Positions 50,644 through 60,545 are shown, counted from the first letter of the stretch. The stretch: 64,000 nucleotides of DNA from Pseudidiomarina terrestris (GCF_030466405.1 NZ_JAGGJF010000005.1:124001-188000); one strand, 5' to 3'. Numbers and translations are program-made. Notes: generated by a model from the letters alone, not told the origin.

Positions 50644-51999
50644 TTAGCGAATACCCATGCGGCGTAGCGCAGAAGTACTGAAGTCACTGCGCTCTGGCTC
50701 AATTTCGAAGTCCATGTAAGAGGACTCTTCATTGGCAAGACCAAGCACGATGTAACGACCAGAGTTCAGGTCATACAGTGCCTCAGCAGCCATCCATGGA
50801 GTATCGTGGTAGTAGAACTGAGTATTGTAAGCTTCAGCTACACGCCACAGTTCGCCACGGTTGTCGTAATGGTCGATGACGCTGGCTGTCCAGGTATCTT
50901 CGTCAATGAACATGTGACGGGTCTGGTAAATGTGACGTTCGCCATCTTTCAGAGTCGCTTTCACTTCCCAGACGCGGTGTTTTTCATAGCGCACCAGATC
51001 CTGATCCATATGGCCAGGGTTGATGATGTCATCATAAGATAAGCTGGTGTCCATCAACTTGAAGTTGTTGTACGGGATATACATTTCACGTTTACCGACC
51101 AGCTCCCAGTTGTACTTGTTCGGTGCACCGTTAAACATGTCCAGGCCGTCTGATGTACGTAGGCCATCAGATGCTGTACCCGGGCCGTCGTAGGCAACAT
51201 TAGGTGCGCGACGAACGCGACGTTGACCGGCATTATACAGCCATGCGCGACGACCTTCTTTTACCTGGTTGATGGTTTCATGAACCAACAGGACGGTACC
51301 GGTTTGACGCGCAGGAGCCAGAACTTCCTGCAAAAAATAGAACAGAATGTTGTCATCAGCCGCTTCACGGCCACTTTTCATGTACTCAGGGAAAACCAAA
51401 GCTTCGCGCAGCAGTACTGGCACGAAATTGCCGTCTTCAAGCACCGGGAACTGGTTCACTAAGCGCTCAACCGCGCCACCGCGATAGCGGGTAATGTGGT
51501 TCCAGATCACTTCATTACCGTTCGCTGGGATAGGGAACGGGATATGCATTTTAAAGTCTTCCAGACCGTTACCACCGGCAACAAGCTCGGCGTTGACCGC
51601 GTTCTCTTTAATCACGTCGTACACTTCTTGTGGGTACGCTGCTGATCGGTGAGTCGGGTAGATGTTCATTTTGAAATCAGGATACTTTTTGAACATGGCA
51701 ACCTGACCGGCAGAAAGCATGTCTTTGTGCTCATCCAGATTAGCACTGGTGATGGTGAACAGAATTTCATCATCTGCATAAGGGTCAGCAGGACGCTCTG
51801 GTGTAGCACCGTCAGCGTCTACACTATAGCCGCCAGTCCAGGCAGGTATTGAGCCATCGGCATTACCTGCCATCTCAGCACCTACCGGGGTTAAATCATT
51901 ACCTAAGCGTGCAGCTTGTTCGGGTGGAACTTTCGCCATCACGCTTGCTGAAATCACAGATAGCGCGAAAACCCCAGCCTTCAGCATAATTTTATTCAT
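50644..51999 (-). CDS. DUF1329 (outer-membrane lipoprotein-sorting-like) protein
   Basis: 451 residues with a signal peptide ending near AKVPPEQAARL. PEQAARLGNDLTPVGAEMAGNADG-type opening is the DUF1329 mark (here at about 26-49), and NPGHMDQDLVRYEKHRVWEV and EDTWTASVIDHYDNRGELWR lie in the LolA-like barrel. These periplasmic proteins lie beside DUF1302 and RND/MMPL transporters, and are thought to carry a hydrophobic substrate across the periplasm. AAGGAAATTC precedes the ATG. It is divergent from the YCF48-RND pair across 246 bp holding a tandem repeat. Confidence 0.92.
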   Translation of the reverse strand: MNKIMLKAGVFALSVISASVMAKVPPEQAARLGNDLTPVGAEMAGNADGSIPAWTGGYSVDADGATPERPADPYADDEILFTITSANLDEHKDMLSAGQVAMFKKYPDFKMNIYPTHRSAAYPQEVYDVIKENAVNAELVAGGNGLEDFKMHIPFPIPANGNEVIWNHITRYRGGAVERLVNQFPVLEDGNFVPVLLREALVFPEYMKSGREAADDNILFYFLQEVLAPARQTGTVLLVHETINQVKEGRRAWLYNAGQRRVRRAPNVAYDGPGTASDGLRTSDGLDMFNGAPNKYNWELVGKREMYIPYNNFKLMDTSLSYDDIINPGHMDQDLVRYEKHRVWEVKATLKDGERHIYQTRHMFIDEDTWTASVIDHYDNRGELWRVAEAYNTQFYYHDTPWMAAEALYDLNSGRYIVLGLANEESSYMDFEIEPERSDFSTSALRRMGIR

Positions 52000-52024
52000 G
52001 ATTGAATTTCCTTGTTTGTTCTAT

Positions 52025-52051
52025 GTACTTATACTTTACGTACTTTTACTT
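52025..52051. repeat. Tandem 15 bp-spaced direct repeats in the DUF1329 promoter region
   Basis: GTACTTATACTT (52025-52036), TAC, GTACTTTTACTT (52040-52051). They differ at one position. Read on the minus strand: AAGTAAAAGTAC GTA AAGTATAAGTAC. They lie 26 bp upstream of DUF1329 and 195 bp upstream of the YCF48 gene, and could bind a dimeric activator or form the -35/-10 region. Confidence 0.5.
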
Positions 52052-52245
52052 AAGGTAAACTTCGAAAGCTATAGTAACAAGAGTCTAAATTAATTCCCCG
52101 GCTGGTACTAGCGTTTGAAAACATCTCACGGTAAGGTAGCAGCTGGTTTGACCTGTACGAATTTTTCCATAGCATGTACGGCTTACGAAAAATTTGCAAC
52201 AGTAAAGATAACAATTCTAAGACAGATAAAAAGCAAGAGGGTTCC

Positions 52246-53391
52246 ATGATAAGAACTAGGGTCTGTGCAAGCGCAGTGGCTCTGGCGTTTAGTTTAACTG
52301 CTGCAGCGCAAGACGCGCCGGTTGACGACTATGACGTTATCTACGCTCCCGCGATGATTGCTCCAGAAGCGACGTCCGCGGTGTTGACAGAAATTACCAG
52401 CACGGCAGACCGCCAGGTAGCTGTGGGGGATTATGGTGTTGTTGTGACCCGCGAGCATGGCAGTGAAGCCTGGCAACAAGCTGACGTGCCAACCAGTGTG
52501 TTTCTTACCAGCGTGGATTTTGCCTCAGACTCTCTGGGTTGGGCTGTGGGTCACCATGGCGTAATTTTAAAAACCACCGATGGTGGCCTGTCCTGGCAGC
52601 GCCAGTTAGATGGCTTTCAGTACATTGATCTGCAAGTCGCTTATTACCAGCAGCGTGTCAATGAACTTGAAGAAGAGCTTGCCAATGATGAGCTTGACGC
52701 TGATGCAGCCGCGGAATTGGAATTTTTGCTCGATGAAGCGCTTTTTCGTCTCGATAACGCCACGTTTGCCAAGGAAGAAGGGCCAACTAAACCTTTTCTG
52801 GACGTGCTGGCGTTATCAGCGGATGAGCTGCTCGTCAGTGGCGCTTATGGAGCACTCCTCTACAGTGCAGACGGCGGTGCCAGCTGGCAGATCTTTGACG
52901 AACGCATCGAGAATCCTGATGGCTTCCATTTGAATGCGATGCAACGTTCAGGCGAGACCCTGTTTCTTGCTGGCGAAGCAGGACAACTGTTTCGTAGCAA
53001 CGATCGGGGCACCACCTGGGAAACCCTTGACTCACCTTATTACGGCTCGTTCTTTGGTATGTATGTGGATCAACAGGATCGGCTCTGGGTCTACGGTTTA
53101 CGCGGTAATATTTTTGTCAGCGAAGACCAGGGCGATTCGTTTACTCAGCTGAAACTGGAAGATCCTGTCAATATTAACGCGGCGGTTAATGCCCCGGCAA
53201 ACGGCTTGTATTTTGTCGGTAATGCAGGGGTGGTAGCTTATCTCTCAGAAAGCGGAGAGCTGACCGAGCAGACCCATAAAAGTGGCGCAGCGTTAACTGA
53301 TCTTGTCATTAACGATGACGGTGATTTGACCCTGGTAGGTCAACGTGGCGTTCTGTCAATGCCAAGCTCTGCGCTAACCGAGAAGGAATAA
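52246..53391 (+). CDS. Exported YCF48/BNR-repeat beta-propeller protein
   Basis: 381 residues from the ATG at 52246 (AGAGGG upstream). A signal peptide ends at ASAVALAFSLTAAAQ. The mature protein has BNR/YCF48 repeats: DSLGWAVGHHGVILKTTDGG, SGAYGALLYSADGGASWQIF, and FLAGEAGQLFRSNDRGTTWE, separated by a helical insertion rich in Glu (ELEEELANDELDADAAAELE). YCF48-like proteins assist assembly of membrane complexes. Here it is seven bases upstream of the transporter and is likely its periplasmic partner. Confidence 0.92.
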   Translation: MIRTRVCASAVALAFSLTAAAQDAPVDDYDVIYAPAMIAPEATSAVLTEITSTADRQVAVGDYGVVVTREHGSEAWQQADVPTSVFLTSVDFASDSLGWAVGHHGVILKTTDGGLSWQRQLDGFQYIDLQVAYYQQRVNELEEELANDELDADAAAELEFLLDEALFRLDNATFAKEEGPTKPFLDVLALSADELLVSGAYGALLYSADGGASWQIFDERIENPDGFHLNAMQRSGETLFLAGEAGQLFRSNDRGTTWETLDSPYYGSFFGMYVDQQDRLWVYGLRGNIFVSEDQGDSFTQLKLEDPVNINAAVNAPANGLYFVGNAGVVAYLSESGELTEQTHKSGAALTDLVINDDGDLTLVGQRGVLSMPSSALTEKE

Positions 53392-53398
53392 GATCGCA

Positions 53399-55741
53399 AT
53401 GTCTGAACAGCAGGTAGCAAAAACAACAGATAAGAGCGTTTTTCTCGAGCGCTTAATTTTCAATTTCCGTCCGCTTTGGGTCGTTCTGTTTGTGCTCTTG
53501 ACGGTATTTCTGGGTTGGCATGCCAGTCAGGTACGCCCGGAAGCCAGTTTGACCAAGATGATTCCGACCAATCATCCCTTTATTCAAAATTACTTTGAGC
53601 ATAGAGACGACCTGGCCAGTCTGGGCAATGTGGTGCGCATTGCAGTGGAAACCACTGACGACACCATTTTCACCGCAGATTTCCAGAAAACCCTGCAGGA
53701 AATCACCGATGAAGTCTTCTTTATTCCCGGCGTTGATCGCGCCGGGCTAAAGAGTCTATGGACTCCGAACGTGCGCTGGAGCGAAGTGACCGAAGAGGGT
53801 TTCGTCGGCGGACCGGTGATTCCAGACTCCTGGGATGCTTCGCAAGAGTCGCTTGAGCAACTGCGCACCAATGTTTTGCGCTCAGGCGAAGTAGGGAATC
53901 TGGTTGCCAACAATTTTCAATCGGCGCTGATTTATGTGCCGTTGAACGAAATCAATCCAGATACCGGTGAACCTCTGGATTATCAGGCTTTTTCGGAACG
54001 GCTCGAAGAGCAGGTGCGTGATAAATACCAATCTGACGATGTTAAAATTCACATCACCGGCTTTGCCAAAATCATTGGTGACCTGATCGATGGTGCAATG
54101 CAGGTCGGATTGTTCTTTTTGCTGGCGATTATCATTACCCTGGTCATGTTGTTTGCTTACAGCCGTTGCTGGCGCAGTTCCTTCGCGGTTCTGAGTTGCT
54201 CAATTATCGCGGTAGTCTGGCAACTGGGGATCATTAAACTGATCGGCAGCGGCATCAATCCTTATTCCATGCTGGTTCCATTCTTAGTTTTTGCGATTGG
54301 TGTCAGCCATGGGGTGCAGATCATCAATGCCATGAGCACCAACCGTGTCGAGGGACATGATCGGGTGATGTCTTCGCGACTCGCCTTTCGTGCGCTTTAC
54401 ATTGCAGGTCTCACTGCGCTGATTTCTGATGCCATTGGTTTTACCACACTGATGGTGATCGATATCGCAGTGATTCAGGAACTCGCCATTGCTGCCAGTA
54501 TAGGTGTTGCGGTGGTGGTGCTGACCAATCTGGGTCTGTTGCCGATTCTTATGTCGTATACGGGCATTTCTGAACGCGGACGTAAGTATAGCGAGCGCGT
54601 GCGCGACCAGGACCATCCGGTGTTGACCTTGTTCGAACGCTTCTCAGAGCCTAAGTGGGCCTATAGTGCATTAGTTGTAGCGCTGATTGGCTTGACCTGG
54701 GGCTTGGTGCAGGGGCAACAGCTGAAAATTGGAGATCTGGATGCCGGTGCACCGGAATTACGGCCGGACAGCCGCTACAATCTCGATAATAAATTTATCG
54801 TGGATAATTACAGTTCCAGCACGGATATTTTCGTGGTGATGGCGGAGACCGAGCCGTCTCAGTGTATCGCTTATGACAATCTTGAAGTCATGGATCGCTT
54901 CAGCTGGCATATGGAAAATACGCCGGGCGTGCAGGATGTGAAATCTGTTGTGTATGTGGCAAAAATGGGAGCTTTTGGTCTTAACGAGGGCAACCTGAAG
55001 TGGTTTAGTCTGAACCGTAATCAGTATGTTCTGAACGCCAACACCGGGCGTACGCCACCAGGATTAATTAATCCTGACTGCTCGATGGCACCGATCATTA
55101 TTTATCTCAATGATCACAAAGCGGAAACTCTGAAAACCGTTGTTAATGCTGTCGAGACCTTCAACGCGAACTATCAGCAAGAGGGACTGGAACTGCTGAT
55201 GGCAGCCGGTAACTCAGGTATTGAGGCTGCCACCAACGCTGTTATTGAAGACGCTCAGTACAAAATGCTGCTTTGGGTTTATGGCGTGGTTATCGTCCTG
55301 GTGTTCATTACCTTCCGTAGTTTCCGTACGGTCGCCTGTATCGTTTTACCATTGGCGTTGACGACGGTGATGAGTCAGGGACTGATGGCAACCTTAGGGA
55401 TTGGTGTGAAAGTCGCGACGCTACCTGTCATTGCGCTGGGTGTCGGTATCGGGGTCGACTACGGTATTTACATTTATACCAAGATGAAAGAGGGCCTCGA
55501 TCGCGGTATGCACCTCAATGAGTGTTACAAGTATGCGCTGGATAATACCGGTAAGGCGGTTGGATTTACGGGGTTAACCCTGGCCATCGGCGTCGCCACC
55601 TGGATCTTCTCACCGATTAAGTTCCAGGCGGATATGGGCATACTGCTGACCTTCATGTTCATCTGGAACATGCTGGGTGCGCTCATCTTAATTCCTGCTC
55701 TGGCACGCTTGTTTGCGCGCTTTGGCAAAGCGATTCCCTAA
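53399..55741 (+). CDS. RND/MMPL-family transporter
   Basis: 780 residues, one long chain with about twelve membrane helices in two bundles (first after residue ~20, FRPLWVVLFVLLTVFLGWHA; second set from about 620, LLWVYGVVIVLVFITFRSFR). Two large periplasmic loops follow helices 1 and 7. SSD-like stretches: VLVPFLVFAIGVSHGVQIIN-type at about 294-315 and LPVIALGVGIGVDYGIYIYT near 675. It resembles transporters that move hydrophobic lipids or steroids. No membrane fusion protein gene is present; DUF1329 and YCF48 replace it. Confidence 0.92.
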   Translation: MSEQQVAKTTDKSVFLERLIFNFRPLWVVLFVLLTVFLGWHASQVRPEASLTKMIPTNHPFIQNYFEHRDDLASLGNVVRIAVETTDDTIFTADFQKTLQEITDEVFFIPGVDRAGLKSLWTPNVRWSEVTEEGFVGGPVIPDSWDASQESLEQLRTNVLRSGEVGNLVANNFQSALIYVPLNEINPDTGEPLDYQAFSERLEEQVRDKYQSDDVKIHITGFAKIIGDLIDGAMQVGLFFLLAIIITLVMLFAYSRCWRSSFAVLSCSIIAVVWQLGIIKLIGSGINPYSMLVPFLVFAIGVSHGVQIINAMSTNRVEGHDRVMSSRLAFRALYIAGLTALISDAIGFTTLMVIDIAVIQELAIAASIGVAVVVLTNLGLLPILMSYTGISERGRKYSERVRDQDHPVLTLFERFSEPKWAYSALVVALIGLTWGLVQGQQLKIGDLDAGAPELRPDSRYNLDNKFIVDNYSSSTDIFVVMAETEPSQCIAYDNLEVMDRFSWHMENTPGVQDVKSVVYVAKMGAFGLNEGNLKWFSLNRNQYVLNANTGRTPPGLINPDCSMAPIIIYLNDHKAETLKTVVNAVETFNANYQQEGLELLMAAGNSGIEAATNAVIEDAQYKMLLWVYGVVIVLVFITFRSFRTVACIVLPLALTTVMSQGLMATLGIGVKVATLPVIALGVGIGVDYGIYIYTKMKEGLDRGMHLNECYKYALDNTGKAVGFTGLTLAIGVATWIFSPIKFQADMGILLTFMFIWNMLGALILIPALARLFARFGKAIP

Positions 55742-55760
55742 ACTTCACTGATGAATCAGG

Positions 55761-55781
55761 TGCCGGCCTTACGTGCCGGCA
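55761..55781. terminator. Hairpin between RND and GMC genes
   Basis: TGCCGGC (55761-55767), CTTACGT, GCCGGCA (55775-55781). The 7 bp GC-rich stem includes the stop codon of the GMC gene, and there is no T-tract, so function as terminator is unsure. Confidence 0.45.
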
Positions 55782-57388
55782 AGGACGAAGTCGGCACCTG
55801 CATCAGCTATCACCATGGTCGGTGCATTGGTATTGCCACTTATTACCGTTGGCATAATTGACGCGTCAATCACGCGTAATCCTTCCACGCCACGCACCCG
55901 CAGCTGTTCATCCACCACTGAATCGCCATCTTTACCCATACGACACGTGCTGGTGGGGTGGTAAATCAAACCACAATGTTTTTTGAGTCGGGTCAGTAGC
56001 TCTTCTTCGCTGCGCGTTGAACCGGGCAAAATTTCGCCGCCATTGTGTTCAGCCATGGCCGGCTGCGCCATGATTTCACGGATCTGCTGGATACCAGCCA
56101 GCAGTACCTTGATATCGTCCTGCTGCCGCAGAAAGTCATAAGTAAAGCCCGGCGCTTGACGCACATCATTGCTGTGCAAAAACAGCCGTCCGCGGGTCTG
56201 TGGCCTTAATACGCAGGCGTGACAAGCAAAGCCATGGCCGAAAGCCGTGCGCAGATCATACCCGCTATCATCGAATCGGGTCGGCACCAGGTGCAGCTGA
56301 ATGTCCGGAGTGGTCACTGCGCTGGAACTGCGGATAAAGCCACCCACTTCAGCGGGTGGGTGCGCCATAGCACCATCGCGCGTGCGCCAGTAGCGTAACG
56401 CTTGTCCGCCGAGTTTCAACAGACCCTTCGGGCCCAGGCTGATGCCGTCTTTCTGGCGGTTGCGATAATGCACCAGTATATCGGCGTGTTCCTGCAAATT
56501 CGCCCCGACATCACTGCTGTCCACGATGGGGACTATGCCATGGCGATGGAGCTCGTCGGCAGGGCCAATGCCCGACAGCATCAACAGTTGCGGCGAATGG
56601 AAGGCGCCGGCACTGAGGATGACTTCGCGCTTTGCAGCAATAAATTCATGGCTGCTGCGACCGGTACGGATCAGGACTCCCGTTGCACGCTGGCGGTGGA
56701 TGACCACGCGCTCGACCTGGGCTCCGGTAACAATAGTCAGGTTGTCGCGCTTCCGAGCGGGTTCAAGGAAGGCGCGGCGGGTACCGAAGCGTTCACCTTT
56801 GTGCATGGTGAACTGGAAGGCGCCAACGCCATACAGCTCGGCGCCATTAAAGTCGTGATTATGCGGGAGTCCGGCTTGTACGCCGGCCTCGATAAATTTT
56901 TTGGATACTCTGTAGTAAGGTTCGACATCGCTGACATGCAGTGGCCCCTGATCACCATGGTAGGCGTTGGCACCACGCTGGTTGTTCTCCAGAGCGCGAA
57001 AACGCGGCAGCAACGCGTCCCAATGCCAATCGCTGCTACTGACCTGCGCCCAGCTGTTATAGTCACTGGGAGCGCCACGGGTGTAGATCATCGCATTAAT
57101 GGCACTACTGCCGCCAAGACCTTTGCCACGTGGGGTATAAAGTCCTTTCCCCTCGCGCAAACCGGGATCTTCGCTACGCAACTTCCAGTTGAGGCCGCTA
57201 TGATGCAACAGGCCGGCCACGCCGCCAGGCATAGTGGAGAGCAGCGAAGTTCCCGCGCCACCTGCTTCAAGCAGAGCAACCCGGAAGCGACCGCAACGGG
57301 ACAGCTTCTCGGCCAGCACGCAGCCGGCAGAACCGCCGCCGACAATCACATAATCAAAACTCCGCGCGTTTTCAGATGCTTTGGACAT
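55769..57388 (-). CDS. GMC-family oxidoreductase (choline/alcohol dehydrogenase-like)
   Basis: 539 residues from the ATG at 57388. FAD motif DYVIVGGGSAGCVLAEKLSR at about 12-31; GMC signature 1 RGKGLGGSSAINAMIYTRGA; catalytic His in IYHPTSTCRMG; second His/Asn in SGNTNAPTMVIADAG. It oxidises a primary alcohol with FAD; AlkJ-type, choline or polyethylene glycol substrates are all possible, and no betaine genes are close. The start lies inside sbcB by 17 bases. Confidence 0.92.
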   Translation of the reverse strand: MSKASENARSFDYVIVGGGSAGCVLAEKLSRCGRFRVALLEAGGAGTSLLSTMPGGVAGLLHHSGLNWKLRSEDPGLREGKGLYTPRGKGLGGSSAINAMIYTRGAPSDYNSWAQVSSSDWHWDALLPRFRALENNQRGANAYHGDQGPLHVSDVEPYYRVSKKFIEAGVQAGLPHNHDFNGAELYGVGAFQFTMHKGERFGTRRAFLEPARKRDNLTIVTGAQVERVVIHRQRATGVLIRTGRSSHEFIAAKREVILSAGAFHSPQLLMLSGIGPADELHRHGIVPIVDSSDVGANLQEHADILVHYRNRQKDGISLGPKGLLKLGGQALRYWRTRDGAMAHPPAEVGGFIRSSSAVTTPDIQLHLVPTRFDDSGYDLRTAFGHGFACHACVLRPQTRGRLFLHSNDVRQAPGFTYDFLRQQDDIKVLLAGIQQIREIMAQPAMAEHNGGEILPGSTRSEEELLTRLKKHCGLIYHPTSTCRMGKDGDSVVDEQLRVRGVEGLRVIDASIMPTVISGNTNAPTMVIADAGADFVLAGT

Positions 57389-58805
57389 AGTTATAGAGGT
57401 CTTTGAGTAAGCGCTGTTTGCCTGTGTTATCTGCATTTAAACTGGCACTTTGTTCCAGCTCAAGCATAAATTGTTCGGCAGACAGACCTTTGGGCAGGGG
57501 TTCCAGCAGGCGTTGCTGACAGAACTGCCGCCAGCGTTGCAGTTCTGCATCGGAAAGTGTATTTGGAAAATTGCGGGCACGATAGCGAAACAGCATTTCG
57601 GGTAACCGCGGATCACTGAATTTGACATCTAACGCAGCGAGCTGCTCCGGTTCACTGGCACGAATAATCGCCATTGCGGAACGGTCCTGATCACTAAAAA
57701 ACGCTCCGGAATAAAGCTGCGTCTCAGGATCGCCAGGCAGTTCGTCTTTAGCCGTGAAGCCGGTAGAATTGACTAGCCGCTCGCGCAGTTCAGGTTGCTG
57801 TTGCAACCATTCTGCACGGGCTAACATTTCTTCTAAAGGGAACTGCCAGCGCTGCTGGACCTCGGCGGTGATCACGCTACGCGGTGCGAGAAACGGGCAG
57901 CGGTTTAATTGCAGCTGCTGGGCGCCGAACACGCCCCAACCCAATGCCTCGCGCTGGTCGCGCTTGGCGAAGCGGCGCTCCTGCAACTGGTCATCGCTCA
58001 GGTCGGTTAATTCGCGTGGGTCCTCGCGTAAGTTCCAGTACACCAGCGCGTTTGGGTTATCGTCTTTATAGCCAAGTGGCATGATCAACGATAAATAACC
58101 ATTATTAGCGCCATAAAAACCGGCGACATGAGCGAGTGGAGTGAATTTGACCAGATCCACCAGAGGTTTTAGCGTCTGCTTGCGGCGAATTGAGTAGGCG
58201 TATTCAAACAGCTTGGGTTGGCTTTGTTTCAAGAGTTTGGCCATCGCGATGGTGGCGTGAACATCGGCCATAGCATCATGGGCCTGGCCATGCTCAATAC
58301 CATTTGCTTTGGTGAGATGCTCCAGTCGCATACTGACTTGTCCGGCTTCATTTTCAGGCCAGACCACGCCCTCTGGTCGCAGCGCGTAACACGCCCGGAC
58401 CACATCAATTAAGTCCCAGCGAGAATTATTGTGTTGCCAGGTGTGCGCGTAGGGGTCGATGAAATTGCGGTAGAACAGGTGACGGGTCACCTCGTCGTCA
58501 AAGGAAACTGAGTTATACCCCACGATAGTGGTATTGGGTTGACTCATCTGCTCCAGGATTTTACCAGCGAAGCTGGTTTCGTTCATACCCTGAGCCAATG
58601 CGTGCTGCGGCGTGATTCCGGTAATCAGCACGGCTTCAGGATGGGGTAAAAAATCCGGTGTTGGCTGACTGTAAATGGTCAGCGGACGTTGTACTGGCTC
58701 GAAATCAAGGTTTGTTCGCAGTCCAGCGAATTGCGCAGGGCGGTCAACTTGTGGGTTGGCACCCCAGGTTTCGTAGTCGTGCCAGTAAAAGCTTGCTTCG
58801 CTCAT
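57372..58805 (-). CDS. sbcB: Exodeoxyribonuclease I
   Basis: 477 residues, nearly the E. coli length (475), from the ATG at 58805. DEDD exonuclease residues lie in FYWHDYETWGANPQVDRPAQ and VGYNSVSFDDEVTRHLFYRN and GQAHDAMADVHATIAMAKLL. The middle SH3-like domain and the C-terminal helical domain follow. It degrades ssDNA 3'-5' and acts in mismatch repair and recombination. Its last 17 bases overlap the GMC gene start. Confidence 0.95.
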   Translation of the reverse strand: MSEASFYWHDYETWGANPQVDRPAQFAGLRTNLDFEPVQRPLTIYSQPTPDFLPHPEAVLITGITPQHALAQGMNETSFAGKILEQMSQPNTTIVGYNSVSFDDEVTRHLFYRNFIDPYAHTWQHNNSRWDLIDVVRACYALRPEGVVWPENEAGQVSMRLEHLTKANGIEHGQAHDAMADVHATIAMAKLLKQSQPKLFEYAYSIRRKQTLKPLVDLVKFTPLAHVAGFYGANNGYLSLIMPLGYKDDNPNALVYWNLREDPRELTDLSDDQLQERRFAKRDQREALGWGVFGAQQLQLNRCPFLAPRSVITAEVQQRWQFPLEEMLARAEWLQQQPELRERLVNSTGFTAKDELPGDPETQLYSGAFFSDQDRSAMAIIRASEPEQLAALDVKFSDPRLPEMLFRYRARNFPNTLSDAELQRWRQFCQQRLLEPLPKGLSAEQFMLELEQSASLNADNTGKQRLLKDLYNYVQSI

Positions 58806-59033
58806 CGTGTACTCATGTCTAGGGAAACTGTGGAAAAGAAAACTGAAATTCAGACTACCTGATTGCGGTAGCTGCCGCAATTGCTGCGCTCGAGTGCATG
58901 ATTTTAACTAGTAGTTGGCGCGCGCTCATGGCAGGATAATTAACGATGCTTTATTTCCCGAAAAGGTACCTGAAAGGTACGCATGTAACTGAGCACGCAG
59001 TAGCTTATTAAAATTAAACCAAAAGGTAGCGAT

Positions 59034-60077
59034 ATGACGAAGCTCTCCGTATTTGCCGCAGCACTTGTTGCTGTAAGTGCCACTTTAAGCGCAACACAAC
59101 CTGTGTATGCGGCTGGCAACACCGACACCGATCATGATAACCAGTTTGCCATTGCCATCCATGGCGGGGCAGGAACCATTACCCGGGCCAACCTCAGTGA
59201 TGAGCAGGAAGCAGCCTATAAAGCTAAGCTGACAGAAGCTCTGAATGCCGGCCATACTATTCTTTCTGAAGGTGGAACCAGCATGGATGCGGTTATAGCT
59301 GCCGTGCAGATTATGGAAGATTCGCCACTGTTTAACTCCGGGCGCGGCGCTGTGTACACCTTCGACGGTGAGCATGAACTTGATGCCTCAATCATGGACG
59401 GCAAAACTCTGGAAGCTGGCGCGGTTGCCGGCGTCAAAACCATCAAAAGCCCAATCGCCCTGGCCCGCAAGGTGATGGAAAACTCTGTACACGTGATGTT
59501 AAGTGGCGAAGGTGCTGAACAGTTCGCGAGCGAGCAGGGACTGGAACGTGTCAGCAATGACTACTTTGATACTGAGCACCGCTATGAACAATTAGAGCAG
59601 GCGCGTGAGCGTCTGGGTGTGGCGGACAAGCAAGCTTATCTGGATCTGGATGATAAATACAAATACGGTACTGTAGGTGCGGTAGCCGTTGATAAGCATG
59701 GCAATCTGAGCGCTGCGACCTCGACCGGGGGCATGACAGCGAAGCGCTATGGCCGGATTGGTGATTCGCCTATCATTGGTGCCGGCACCTGGGCGGATAA
59801 CGCCAGCTGCGCAGTTTCAGCAACCGGACATGGCGAATACTTTATCCGCTACCATGTTGCAGCAGATATCTGCAGTCGTGTGAAATACCTTGGCGATTCC
59901 GTTGAGGAAGCCGGTGATACAGTGATTCATGATGTCTTGCTGCCAGCTGGTGGCACCGGTGGCGTGATTATTGTTGATGCCAAAGGTAACGTGCACATGC
60001 CATTTAATACGGAAGGTATGTACCGGGCCAGCCGTGTTGGTGACGGCGAAACCGAAGTTGCGATTTACAAGGATTGA
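59034..60077 (+). CDS. Exported isoaspartyl peptidase/L-asparaginase
   Basis: 347 residues. A signal peptide (MTKLSVFAAALVAVSATLSA..) is followed by the N-terminal-nucleophile (Ntn) amidohydrolase: FAIAIHGGAGTITRANLSDE, the internal cleavage site YKYGTVGAVAVDKHGNLSAA with the nucleophilic Thr, and STGGMTAKRYGRIGDSPIIG. It should be autoprocessed to alpha and beta chains in the periplasm. It removes isoaspartyl residues or deamidates asparagine. A separate start is supported by AAAAGGTAGCG. Confidence 0.93.
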   Translation: MTKLSVFAAALVAVSATLSATQPVYAAGNTDTDHDNQFAIAIHGGAGTITRANLSDEQEAAYKAKLTEALNAGHTILSEGGTSMDAVIAAVQIMEDSPLFNSGRGAVYTFDGEHELDASIMDGKTLEAGAVAGVKTIKSPIALARKVMENSVHVMLSGEGAEQFASEQGLERVSNDYFDTEHRYEQLEQARERLGVADKQAYLDLDDKYKYGTVGAVAVDKHGNLSAATSTGGMTAKRYGRIGDSPIIGAGTWADNASCAVSATGHGEYFIRYHVAADICSRVKYLGDSVEEAGDTVIHDVLLPAGGTGGVIIVDAKGNVHMPFNTEGMYRASRVGDGETEVAIYKD

Positions 60078-60122
60078 CTATAATTACGATAGGACATGTA
60101 GTTACACGCAAGCGAGGTGGTT

Positions 60123-60545
60123 ATGCAGTCGATGAAAGTGGTTGAGTTCATGAATCGCAATCCGGCCGTATTTACTGCGGATATGCCGATTGAAGCAGTG
60201 GTGGAACGGTTGTTAAAGAGCCGTCAACGCGGCGGTCCAGTGGTGGATGATGAACGCCGTGTCATCGGTTTTATCTCTGAACAAGACTGCCTCGCTGCTA
60301 TGCTGCGTGATACCTATCATAAGGAGCAATCGGCGAACGTCAGTGATTGCATGTTCAGTGGCGAGGTCTTGTGTGTCTTCGCCGGTGATTCTATTACTGA
60401 CGTTGCGCAACGTATGGATCTGAGGAAGCCCAAAATCTACCCGGTGCTCGACGACGATAACCGGCAACTGGTGGGGCTCATTACCCGTACTGATGTTTTG
60501 GCCGCTATTGATGGCTATTTTCGAGATTCCTATCGCCGGCGTTAA
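60123..60545 (+). CDS. CBS-domain pair protein
   Basis: 140 residues from the ATG at 60123; an in-frame ATG at 60132 has a better-spaced GAGGTGG. Two CBS motifs: KVVEFMNRNPAVFTADMPIE and VSDCMFSGEVLCVFAGDSIT, both with following strand VIGFISEQDCLAAML / LVGLITRTDVLAAID. CBS pairs bind adenosine nucleotides and regulate other proteins, but no partner domain is attached. The stop codon lies inside a CGCCGGC/GCCGGCG inverted repeat (60534-60555). Confidence 0.9.
   Translation: MQSMKVVEFMNRNPAVFTADMPIEAVVERLLKSRQRGGPVVDDERRVIGFISEQDCLAAMLRDTYHKEQSANVSDCMFSGEVLCVFAGDSITDVAQRMDLRKPKIYPVLDDDNRQLVGLITRTDVLAAIDGYFRDSYRRR

Noticed and set aside
56402-57406. 334-codon open frame on + across the GMC gene
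   Set aside because: It is antisense to a well-supported GMC oxidoreductase with all family motifs, has no ribosome binding site, and looks like a shadow of high-GC coding DNA.
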